From Jannaschia sp. GRR-S6-38 (GTDB lineage: Bacteria > Pseudomonadota > Alphaproteobacteria > Rhodobacterales > Rhodobacteraceae): DNA of 64,000 nt. This document shows positions 46,245 to 53,008 of the stretch, one piece after another. Each line of letters starts with the position of its first letter. Position 1 is the stretch's first letter. The position numbers and the translations under genes were made by a program. Where the stretch lies: contig NZ_CP122537.1 in the NCBI RefSeq assembly GCF_029853695.1, forward strand, positions 1,054,001-1,118,000, in the 5' to 3' direction. The notes beneath the pieces were generated by a model. That model worked only from the letters and a program-made list of their open reading frames with translations. It was not told where the DNA came from and made no database searches.

Positions 46245-46557
46245 CCCGCCGAGGCCGGGCCCGCGACGGTCCGGGGACCGGCACCGCACCATGACCGCGG
46301 CGCGCTTTATCCCCGCACTCCCGCAGGACCGCGCCGCAGGATGCGATAGTCGCAGGAATGTCGGCCCGAGGGCCCGCCGGGCCAGCGGCCATATCGCGTT
46401 CAGCCGACCCGCCGAGGCCGGGCCAGCGCCGGTCCGGGGGTCGGCGCCACACCACCGCCGTTGCGCGCTTTATCCCCGCACCCCCGCACGACCGCGCCGC
46501 GTTATGCCACCGTCGCAAGAGCGCCGGCCCGAGGGCCGGACCGGCGCTGGCCCGGCG
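46245..46557. repeat. 163-base tandem imperfect repeat
   Basis: Two copies, 46245-46394 and 46408-46557, are offset by exactly 163 bases. Hand alignment of 46251-46380 against 46414-46543 gives 104 identities in 130 positions with no gap needed. Strongly conserved blocks are CGCGCTTTATCCCCGCA (46301 and 46464) and GGCCCGAGGG (46363 and 46526). The block starts directly after the puuB-like stop. 163 is not a multiple of three, so coding is unlikely. Confidence 0.85.
46417..46556. repeat. 21-base perfect inverted repeat around the second repeat copy
   Basis: Arms 46417-46437 and 46536-46556 are perfect complements of 21 bases, separated by 98 bases. The first copy of the tandem unit has the same positions but its arms do not pair, so pairing is unique to copy two. 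The arms end in GGTCCGG and CCGGACC and could fold as a cruciform or long RNA hairpin, or mark an inserted mini-element. Confidence 0.8.
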
Positions 46558-46827
46558 GGGCTGCGCCCCGCGCATCGGGCCCGGTGGAGAGGCGATGGGC
46601 GCAAAGCGTCCCTACGTCTTGCTAATTAACTCGAGCTCTCAGCCATTTCGACACGGATCCTGCGGCTTTGGCGGGCCACTCCCTTAAGGCGAGACGCGCG
46701 GGTGCGGGCCCGTTTGAAATGGAACCGAATGAAAAAGATGCCAGCAAGCTGAGCCAGCCCCGCTGAACGCGGCGGATTTACTAGCCGCGTTTGGATCTGG
46801 GCAATATATCTTCGGCGGCCTCAGGCT
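46558..46827. other. boundary spacer of low-GC cassette, with stem-loop
   Basis: 270 bases without a gene in which base composition falls from very GC-rich to visibly AT-richer, beginning near 46600 (CTAATTAACTCGAG at 46620). An 8-base inverted repeat (46766-46773 with 46784-46791, 10-base loop) lies 37 bases past the stop of the 64-residue gene and may be its terminator, although no T-tract follows on the minus strand. No promoter or integrase site is recognised. Confidence 0.55.
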
Positions 46828-47022
46828 TTATCCTTTCGACTTTGAAGATTCCGCACTTCCAGGTTTTGGCGGGTTGGAAGGTCCTTGGGCTGTTTCCGCA
46901 GATGCTGGGGGCTTATATCCGTTTTGCGCGATGCCGGTCGCCTGATAACCTTTTTCGGTCGAAATAGATGGCTTGTAGCCCTCGGGGAGGAAGGTGGATT
47001 TCTTCGGATTATCCTTTGACAT
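46828..47022 (-). CDS. 64-residue hydrophilic protein with Gly-Tyr decapeptide periodicity
   Basis: Unknown protein of 64 residues rich in Lys, Ser, Pro, Gly and Ala. Gly-Tyr pairs occur at 15-16, 25-26 and 35-36, exactly 10 residues apart (GYKP, GYQA, GYKP); the rest is disordered-looking with a C-terminal KSKG. No signal or membrane segment. It overlaps the end of the DUF6338-like gene by 14 bases in another frame, so translation is likely coupled. Small GYxP-type proteins beside DUF6338-like genes are something I recall in other bacteria, which I could not verify here. Confidence 0.65.
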   Translation of the reverse strand: MSKDNPKKSTFLPEGYKPSISTEKGYQATGIAQNGYKPPASAETAQGPSNPPKPGSAESSKSKG

Positions 47023-47608
47023 CCTGATTATCCTTGATTATTTCAATAGAGCGAATATCGACCTCCGATATCCACACTGATCTTTTCCTACCATCCTTTT
47101 CTACTGGCTGAAAGTCCCTTGTTCGAACATCTTCAATGAAGATATCTCGCCGCGAAAGATCAGAGGACGCCAGTGAATCGCCACCCCAGACGCCGTAAAA
47201 GACGCCCCCAGAGTGTAGATTTACGACAACCCAGTATTCGCCGACCCGTCCTCCGAAAGCGTGATCCCAACCAGTAGGTGTATGGTGAACAAGATTTAAT
47301 CCAAACCACCCAAGCGCTGACCTAAGCCAGTTCTTTTGTGACATAAAGCCAAGAAGCAAGCCAAGACCCAGCGGCCCAATGAGTAGAAAAATCAATAGCG
47401 AGAAGTAACCTTCGCCGCCGCTGCTCTTGTATATCGGAAAAGCCAGCGCATAGTAAATTGACGAAACCATCAGATATTCCAACGAGCCGGACGCGACCCC
47501 CTTAATCCGGCCTGTCAAGAATTGGCTCCGCCCGAAGAGTAGCAGAAATCCTGGACTTAACAGCGCGACTGCCAGTATCGCATGCTCTAGACTTGCGAGT
47601 TCAAGCAT
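47009..47608 (-). CDS. DUF6338-like membrane protein
   Basis: 199 residues. Hydrophobic helices span about 10-28, 45-62 and 68-90 ([18 protein letters not shown]), followed by a soluble C-terminal part with [51 protein letters not shown], the beta-rich block I associate with DUF6338. The gene is AT-richer than its surroundings: 60 bases at 47341-47400 contain 28 G+C, against 42 of 60 at 47701-47760 in thyX. It starts 8 bases inside the thyX stop (ATGCTTGA), consistent with an inserted cassette read from the thyX transcript. Function unknown. Confidence 0.8.
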   Translation of the reverse strand: MLELASLEHAILAVALLSPGFLLLFGRSQFLTGRIKGVASGSLEYLMVSSIYYALAFPIYKSSGGEGYFSLLIFLLIGPLGLGLLLGFMSQKNWLRSALGWFGLNLVHHTPTGWDHAFGGRVGEYWVVVNLHSGGVFYGVWGGDSLASSDLSRRDIFIEDVRTRDFQPVEKDGRKRSVWISEVDIRSIEIIKDNQDVKG

Positions 47609-48503
47609 CCACCACCCCCATAAACTCCCGCCACTCCCCCTTGCTCATGCCCGACGTCTCCTGCGTCACCTCCTCGCCCTTGAGCATCCGGCGGACGCAC
47701 TCGACCCCCTTCGCCGAGAGCTGCGCCCCGCCCAGCCGGTAATCCTCGAAGGCCTGGTAGGCGAGCGGCACCCAGTCGGCGACGATCTTGCACATCGCCT
47801 CCGCATAGACGCGGATCTCCATCTGGGCGTGGGCGTCGGCCCGGAGCCGCAGGAAGTGGAACAGGTTGTGCAGGTCCACCTTCCAGTACCATTGCGTGTA
47901 GATATTGGCGGGCAGGTTCATCCGCGCCAGCTCGCGCGCCAAGCCCTGCTGGCCCTCCTGCGAAATCATCGCCTCGTAATGGTCGTAGGCGCGGGTCGAA
48001 TCCTCGCGCAGCCAGTCCAGCACGCGCGCCGCCTCCTCGCCCGTCAGCGCCTCGCCCCGGCCCTGGTTGTTCGTCACCGATTGCGCGGCGAGGTCGTCTT
48101 CGGCGGGGATGTAGAACTCCCGGTCGAGGATCGAGTAGCGGGCCGAATACTCGTTCACATTCGCCGTCCGGTGGCGGATCCATTGCCGCGCCACGAAGAC
48201 CGGCAGCTTCACGTGCAGCTTGATCTCGCACATCTCGAAGGGCGTCGAGTGCCAGTGCCGCATCAGGTAGCGGATCAGCCCCTCGTCGTTCGACACGGCC
48301 TTGGTGCCGCGTCCGTAGCTCACCCGCGCGGCCTGCGTGATCGCGGCGTCGTCGCCCATGTAGTCGATGACCCGGACGAAGCCGTGATCCAGCACCTCGT
48401 GGGCGCGGTAGAGATGCGCCTCCATCCCCTCGGACACCGCGCGCAGCGTCGGCTGCGGATCGGCCCGCGCCGCCTCGATCTCGGCCTTCTGTTCCGGTGT
48501 CAT
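47601..48503 (-). CDS. thyX: flavin-dependent thymidylate synthase ThyX
   Basis: Makes dTMP from dUMP with FAD and NADPH, in place of ThyA. The ThyX motif RHR-x7-S is at residues 110-120 ([11 protein letters not shown]), followed by [11 protein letters not shown]. 300 residues, the length of the alphaproteobacterial form with an N-terminal extension. No thyA or folA adjoins it. Its stop codon overlaps the ATG of the low-GC DUF6338-like gene. Divergent from the glyoxalase gene. Confidence 0.97.
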   Translation of the reverse strand: MTPEQKAEIEAARADPQPTLRAVSEGMEAHLYRAHEVLDHGFVRVIDYMGDDAAITQAARVSYGRGTKAVSNDEGLIRYLMRHWHSTPFEMCEIKLHVKLPVFVARQWIRHRTANVNEYSARYSILDREFYIPAEDDLAAQSVTNNQGRGEALTGEEAARVLDWLREDSTRAYDHYEAMISQEGQQGLARELARMNLPANIYTQWYWKVDLHNLFHFLRLRADAHAQMEIRVYAEAMCKIVADWVPLAYQAFEDYRLGGAQLSAKGVECVRRMLKGEEVTQETSGMSKGEWREFMGVVDA

Positions 48504-48645
48504 GCCCGCCCCTTCCGTCGATTCTGCGGGCAGGCTAGCGGTCCCCGTGGCGGACGCAACCGGACACGCTATGTCAAAACATGTCGGACACGGATCACCC
48601 GTGGATCACCCGCAGATCATACGTCGAATTTCGAAGGAAAACCGC

Positions 48646-49080
48646 ATGGGCATCGAATATCTCCACACCATGGTCCGCGTGAAGGACCTCGAGAAATCCA
48701 AGGCCTTCTACGAGATGCTGGGCCTCGTCGAACGCCGCCGCTCGGAGAACGAGAAGGGCCGTTTCACCCTCGTCTTCATGTGCCCCCCCGACCAGGCCGA
48801 CGGCCGCGCCGATGTCGAACTGACCTACAATTGGGACGGCGACGACGCCCTGCCCGACGACAGCCGCCATTTCGGCCACCTGGCCTATCGTGTTGATGAC
48901 ATTTACGAAATCTGCGCCAAGCTGCAGGATGCCGGGGTCACGATCAACCGCCCGCCGCGCGACGGGCACATGGCCTTCGTGCGCTCGCCCGACAACATCT
49001 CGGTCGAGCTTCTGCAGAAGGGCGACGCCAAGCCCCCGCAGGAGCCCTGGGCCTCGATGGAGAATACCGGCCACTGGTAA
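48646..49080 (+). CDS. gloA: lactoylglutathione lyase (glyoxalase I)
   Basis: 144-residue metalloenzyme that converts the methylglyoxal-glutathione hemithioacetal to S-lactoylglutathione. MGIEYLHTMVRVKDLEKSKAFYEMLGLVE opens the first betaalphabetabetabeta module (metal ligand His7), VELTYNWDGDD and HFGHLAYRVDDIYE the second, and DNISVELLQKG ends it with a Glu ligand. Start at 48646 follows GAAGGAAA. It pairs functionally with the glutathione reductase at 21217-22575, though not adjacent. Divergent from thyX with 142 bases between. Confidence 0.94.
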   Translation: MGIEYLHTMVRVKDLEKSKAFYEMLGLVERRRSENEKGRFTLVFMCPPDQADGRADVELTYNWDGDDALPDDSRHFGHLAYRVDDIYEICAKLQDAGVTINRPPRDGHMAFVRSPDNISVELLQKGDAKPPQEPWASMENTGHW

Positions 49081-49166
49081 GGCCCCGATTCCGCCGCATT
49101 CCCATCATCATGGCGCCGGCATGGCGGGCGATCCTGCCTCCGATGACCCATCGAAGGCCCCCCGCC

Positions 49167-49640
49167 ATGCCCCCCCTCACCCGTTTCCTCGAAGACGAAA
49201 CCGGCGCGATATCCGTCGAATACGCCGTGCTCTGCGCGCTGACGGCGGGGCTGGGCGTCGCGATGATGGCCGGGCTCAAGGCCGGCACGGCGGATGCGGG
49301 CTCGGATATCGCGGCCAACTCGAAATACTCCGCCCAGATCGTGCAGCCCCCGGTGCGGACCATCTACGACCAGGGGTTCATGTCGGGCGCCTATGACGCG
49401 ATGGGCGTGCTCAGCGAGGAGGAGCTCGCCGTGCTGACGGCCTGGTTCGACGACCTGACGACCACGGTCGCGGCAGATCCGGGCGCCTACGGCACCGAGA
49501 CGATCCAGGCCATGCACGACGTCAACACCGCGCTGGACCTGAGCTGGAGCGACATGAATCTCGACCGCCCGACCGACGCGACCTGGACGCAGGAGCAGTT
49601 GAACGCGCTGCCCGGCGGGACCGATTTCCTGACCTACTGA
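49167..49640 (+). CDS. Flp-type pilin-like protein 1
   Basis: 157-residue protein whose first 13 residues are a charged leader (PPLTRFLEDETG) and whose mature part begins AISVEYAVLCALTAGLGVAMMAG, giving the Flp/TadE prepilin site G-x4-E-Y with Gly13 before the cleavage and Glu at +5. After the hydrophobic helix comes a 110-residue soluble acidic domain (STAD- and LSEEELAVLTAWFDDL-type helices) not found in classical short Flp pilins. The start at 49167 follows GAAGG; in-frame ATG at 49110 is less likely. No tad genes adjoin it. Confidence 0.8.
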   Translation: MPPLTRFLEDETGAISVEYAVLCALTAGLGVAMMAGLKAGTADAGSDIAANSKYSAQIVQPPVRTIYDQGFMSGAYDAMGVLSEEELAVLTAWFDDLTTTVAADPGAYGTETIQAMHDVNTALDLSWSDMNLDRPTDATWTQEQLNALPGGTDFLTY

Positions 49641-49717
49641 CGGCCGCCGGCCACGCCTCAATTCCGCCCCCTTGACCCGGTAGACCACTCCTAACGATTT
49701 TGAGAATGAGGCCCGCC

Positions 49718-50215
49718 ATGTTTTCCGCCAAATTCCTTCGCGACGAGCAAGGCGCGGTCACTGTCGACTGGGTGGTCCTGACCGCCGCGATGGTCGCGCT
49801 AGGGCTGGCCGTCATGGCGACCGTCTCGCGCGGCGTGCAGGCGACGGTCACCGATATCGACGCCAACATGAACGCCCCCTCGGTCATCACCCGGATGAAC
49901 CATGGCTTCGGCTACGCGGCGCACAATCAGCGGGTCTTCAACGGGCTTCTGACGGACATGGCCGGCATGCCCGATGACGATCTCGACCAGGTGGCCGCCT
50001 ATTTCAACGCCGTGGCCGAGGCCGATCTGAGCGGCGCCGATGACGACACCCTGGGCCAGCTCGCCGATTTCAACGCGGCGATCGACATGGCTTATGTGGA
50101 TGGCGGACGCACGCGGCCGACCGAGACGCAATATGACGAGGCCGAACTGGCGCGCATCTCCACCGAGATGGGCTACGACCAGGGCGGGGTGGTACAGATC
50201 GCCTCGGCCGACTGA
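49718..50215 (+). CDS. Flp-type pilin-like protein 2
   Basis: 165-residue paralogue of the 49167 product. Leader FSAKFLRDEQG followed by AVTVDWVVLTAAMVALGLAVMATV, in which Asp-Trp replace Glu-Tyr after the Gly12 cleavage point. The soluble part repeats MNHGFGYAAHNQRVFNGLLTDM and the MPDDDLDQVAAYFNAV helix. ATG at 49718 has ATGAGG upstream but no classical Shine-Dalgarno. It is 77 bases after the first pilin gene. Expected to be cleaved by a prepilin peptidase and either assembled or membrane-anchored. Confidence 0.78.
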   Translation: MFSAKFLRDEQGAVTVDWVVLTAAMVALGLAVMATVSRGVQATVTDIDANMNAPSVITRMNHGFGYAAHNQRVFNGLLTDMAGMPDDDLDQVAAYFNAVAEADLSGADDDTLGQLADFNAAIDMAYVDGGRTRPTETQYDEAELARISTEMGYDQGGVVQIASAD

Positions 50216-50218
50216 GGT

Positions 50219-50575
50219 CTAGCCCACCGGCAGGACCGCGGCGGCGACGCGGCGGCCCTCGCCCACCAGCACGTTATACGTCCGGCAAGCGGCGGGGGTG
50301 TTCATCACCTCCAGCCCGAGGCCCGCTTCCTCGACCGCGGCGCGCAGGTCGCCCGGCACGTGGGCGATCTCGGCGCCGGTGCCGACCAGCACGAAATCCA
50401 CTCGCCCGGCGAGCCGCGTGAGCGCCTCCGCGTCGCGATAGCCGTCCCAGCCCGCGATCCCGCCGGCATGCAGGACCAGCGCGCCCTCGACCACCTCGCC
50501 GCCCACACGGAAGAAGCCGGGCCCGTAGCCGTCGAAGGGCCGGGCGTCGTCGAAATTGGTTTCGGAGATATCCAT
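50219..50575 (-). CDS. Mth938-like domain (DUF498) protein
   Basis: 118-residue protein of the Mth938/DUF498 family (archaeal, bacterial and mitochondrial NDUFAF3-like). FDDARPFDGYGPGFFRVGGEVVEGALVLHAGGIAGWD and VDFVLVGTGAEI are the fold's strands. No enzyme motif; in eukaryotes the NDUFAF3 homologue helps assemble complex I. It starts after an AGGAGG at 50575 and ends 3 bases past the second pilin gene's stop, so it separates the pilin paralogues on the other strand. Confidence 0.88.
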   Translation of the reverse strand: MDISETNFDDARPFDGYGPGFFRVGGEVVEGALVLHAGGIAGWDGYRDAEALTRLAGRVDFVLVGTGAEIAHVPGDLRAAVEEAGLGLEVMNTPAACRTYNVLVGEGRRVAAAVLPVG

Positions 50576-50749
50576 GATCCGCCTCCTGTGCAGGGATCGT
50601 TCCCAGACTAGGGGTCGGAAGGCCGGTTTGCAGGGGGCGGGTGCCAAAAAAATGCCCGAAAGCCATGTTGCGATTGTTCGCAGGTTCGAGGACGGGGTTC
50701 ACCAGCGATACGACATGACTTCATCGGCGCCGAGGACGGCGCCGTCACC

Positions 50750-51253
50750 GTGGACTGGGTCGTCCTGACGGCGGCGCTGGTCGGGCTGGGGCTGGCCGTG
50801 ATGGGCGTTGTATCGAAAGGCGTGCAGAGTCAGGCACAGGCCGTCGAGACGCAGATCACGTCGCAGGGCATCCCGACGACCTTCGCCGAGTTCGCGCTGA
50901 TGCGGCCCTTCTCCTACACGCCGCACGATCAGGCGCTGTTCGACATGTTCCATTCCGACCTGTCGACCTTGTCGGACGAAGAGCTGGATCAGATGAATGC
51001 TTATCAGAACTGGCTGTTTAGCGACGCCCTCCGCGACGCCGAAGAAAGAGGTCTTGTCCTTGATGAATCGGATCTGCAGCCTTCCGAAGATCTGTTTGGG
51101 TCGCTGGACACCATCTACCACGAGCGTGGCCGCGTTCGCGACGCCGAGGATCAGAGCTACGATGCCGCTGTCGTAAGCGGCGCGAGCGACGCGCTTGGCG
51201 GGGGACATTACGTCGATCCGAGCCTCTTTGGACAGACCCTTACGCTCAATTGA
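50750..51253 (+). CDS. Flp-type pilin-like protein 3 with damaged 5' end
   Basis: From the GTG at 50750 the frame encodes MDWVVLTAALVGLGLAVMGVV, matching the pilin paralogues after their cleavage point. The similar frame opens further upstream (50717-50749 encode DFIGAEDGAVT, which would supply the missing Gly and leader), but no ATG, GTG or TTG occurs in that frame upstream to 50630. Plausible starts at 50652 and 50665 are in other frames. So the leader is probably lost through a frameshift, or the gene is a pseudogene. The rest, with LMRPFSYTPHDQALFD and LSDEELDQMNAYQN, is intact for 167 residues. Confidence 0.6.
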   Translation: MDWVVLTAALVGLGLAVMGVVSKGVQSQAQAVETQITSQGIPTTFAEFALMRPFSYTPHDQALFDMFHSDLSTLSDEELDQMNAYQNWLFSDALRDAEERGLVLDESDLQPSEDLFGSLDTIYHERGRVRDAEDQSYDAAVVSGASDALGGGHYVDPSLFGQTLTLN

Positions 51254-51290
51254 CGGCCCGAACGGCGCGGTCGTTGCAATACTCGCCGGG

Positions 51291-52037
51291 TCACACCGGC
51301 AGCCCCAGCACGACCGCTCCCGCCACCACCGCGTAGGCGAGCCCGCGGTAGACGCGCTCCGCCCCCGGGCGGAACAGGGCCTGCCCGACCAGCGTCGCCC
51401 CGGCATAGACCGGCAGCAGGATCAGGCCGATCCAGAAGACCGGCAACGTCAGCACGCCCTGCCACCAGAGGGTGGGCAGGATCAGGAGCGTCACGGTCGT
51501 CAGGAACAGCGCCATGTTGGCGCGCATCCGCGCGGCCGCGGCGCCGCCCGCCAGCGTCACCAGGATGACGACCGGCCCGAGCAACCCCGTCGCCCCGCCC
51601 ATCAGCCCCGCCGTCGCGCCGAGGCCCAGCCGCGGCAGCGCGCGGTCCGAAAGGGTGATGCGCCAGCCCGCCATCACGGCGGCCAGCGTGGCCGCCACGA
51701 TGCCGCAGATCGCCCAGCGCAGCGGCGCCTCGGGCAGGCGGGTCAGCAGCGCCACACCCAGCGGCATGGTCAGCGTCGCGGCCAGGATCATGAAGCCCGT
51801 GGCCGCACGATCCGCCACCGGCCAGACGCGCGGCAGGATCGTCACGACCGAGCCCGAGGCCATCACCGCGAAGCTGGCCAGCGCCACGCCGGGATCCGTC
51901 AGCGCGGCGGCGACGGGGATGAAGATCAGCGCCGCGCCGAAGCCCGCGAAGCCGTAGACCAGCCCCGCGGCCGCGCCGCAGGCCAGGAGCCCCGCGAAAC
52001 CGGGCAGGGCCAGCGCGGCGGCCAGCCCGTCCCACAT
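51291..52037 (-). CDS. TauE/SafE (TSUP) sulfite exporter family protein
   Basis: 248-residue membrane protein with eight or nine helices. GAAAGLVYGFAGFGAALIFIPVAAALTDPGVALASFAVMASGSVV is the TSUP signature (GFAGFGAALI); members transport sulfite, sulfoacetate or thiosulfate-like anions, and the substrate here is not known. Stop-start distance to secF is 4 bases on the same strand, so it is probably the last gene of the yajC-secD-secF transcript. Confidence 0.9.
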   Translation of the reverse strand: MWDGLAAALALPGFAGLLACGAAAGLVYGFAGFGAALIFIPVAAALTDPGVALASFAVMASGSVVTILPRVWPVADRAATGFMILAATLTMPLGVALLTRLPEAPLRWAICGIVAATLAAVMAGWRITLSDRALPRLGLGATAGLMGGATGLLGPVVILVTLAGGAAAARMRANMALFLTTVTLLILPTLWWQGVLTLPVFWIGLILLPVYAGATLVGQALFRPGAERVYRGLAYAVVAGAVVLGLPV

Positions 52038-52041
52038 GGCC

Positions 52042-53007
52042 TCAGGCGTCCACGTCGGCGAATTGGGTGCCCGCGGCGCCCGGCTTCTTCGGGTCGCGGT
52101 CCACGCCCAGCATCAGCACGACGTTCTTGGCCACATAGACCGAGGAATAGGTGCCCACCAGAACGCCCCAGAAGATCGCGAAGACGAAGCCCCGGATCAC
52201 GTCGCCGCCCAGGATCATCAGTGCCAGCAGCGCCAGCAGCGTCGTGCCGGAGGTCATCAGCGTCCGGCTGAGCGTCTCGTTGACCGAGCGGTTCATCACG
52301 TCGATCAGCGGCGTCTTCTTGAACTTGATCAGGTTCTCGCGCAGCCGGTCGAAGATCACGACCGTGTCGTTGATCGAGTAGCCGATGATCGTCAGGATCG
52401 CCGCGATCGTCGCCAGGTCGAAGCGGATCTGGAGCGCCGAGAATACCCCGACGGTCAGCACCACGTCGTGGATCAGCGCGGCGATGGCGCCCACCGAGAA
52501 CTGCCATTCGAAGCGCAGCCAGATGTAGAACAGGATCGCCACCAGCGAGGCCGAGACGGCCAGCAGCGCCGTGGTGATCAGCTCGCCCGAGACCTTGGGC
52601 CCGACGGATTCGACCGACGGGAAGGTGATCGAGGGATCGACCGTCTGCAGCGCGGCCTCGACGGCGGCGATGGTCTCGGGGGTGACGGCCTCGGCGCCGT
52701 CCTGCGCCTGGATGCGGACCTGAGCGACGTTGCGGCCTTCCTCGAAGGTCGGGTCGAAGACCTCGGTGATGGTCACGTCGCCCAGGCCCAGCGGCGCGAT
52801 GGCGTCGCGATAGGCGCCCACATCCACCGATTGCGTGCTCTCGGTCCGGATCGTCGTGCCGCCGAGAAAGTCGATGCCGAAATTCAGCCCGACGATAAGC
52901 CAGATCGCGATGGAGGCCAGCATGGCCACGACCGAGGCGCCAAAGGTGTAGCGGCGCCATTGCATGAAGTCCCAGTTGGTCTCGTCGGGAACCAGTTTAA
53001 GGCGCAT
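52042..53007 (-). CDS. secF: protein translocase subunit SecF
   Basis: 321-residue membrane partner of SecD that uses the proton-motive force for late steps of export. RYTFGASVVAMLASIAIWLIVGLNFGIDFLGGTTI is the first helix and the D-G-G motif GIDFLGGT (in SecD too). VSASLVAILFYIWLRFEW and the long EFQ... FDLATIAAILTIIGYSINDTVVIFDRLRENL belong to the SecD/SecF RND-like core. Starts 1 base after the secD stop. Confidence 0.97.
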   Translation of the reverse strand: MRLKLVPDETNWDFMQWRRYTFGASVVAMLASIAIWLIVGLNFGIDFLGGTTIRTESTQSVDVGAYRDAIAPLGLGDVTITEVFDPTFEEGRNVAQVRIQAQDGAEAVTPETIAAVEAALQTVDPSITFPSVESVGPKVSGELITTALLAVSASLVAILFYIWLRFEWQFSVGAIAALIHDVVLTVGVFSALQIRFDLATIAAILTIIGYSINDTVVIFDRLRENLIKFKKTPLIDVMNRSVNETLSRTLMTSGTTLLALLALMILGGDVIRGFVFAIFWGVLVGTYSSVYVAKNVVLMLGVDRDPKKPGAAGTQFADVDA

Positions 53008-53008
53008 G

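Noticed and set aside
46300..46480. TTATCCCCG blocks as DnaA boxes or an origin
   Set aside because: Both copies differ from the TTATCCACA consensus at two positions, only two occur, and no replication gene adjoins.
46048..46575. Minus-strand open frame spanning the tandem repeat
   Set aside because: The repeat period of 163 changes frame between copies, and the frame overlaps the oxidase gene in antisense.
46558..47030. Phage-type attachment site or integrase at the low-GC cassette
   Set aside because: No tRNA gene, integrase, or duplicated core was seen; the cassette boundary is only a composition shift.
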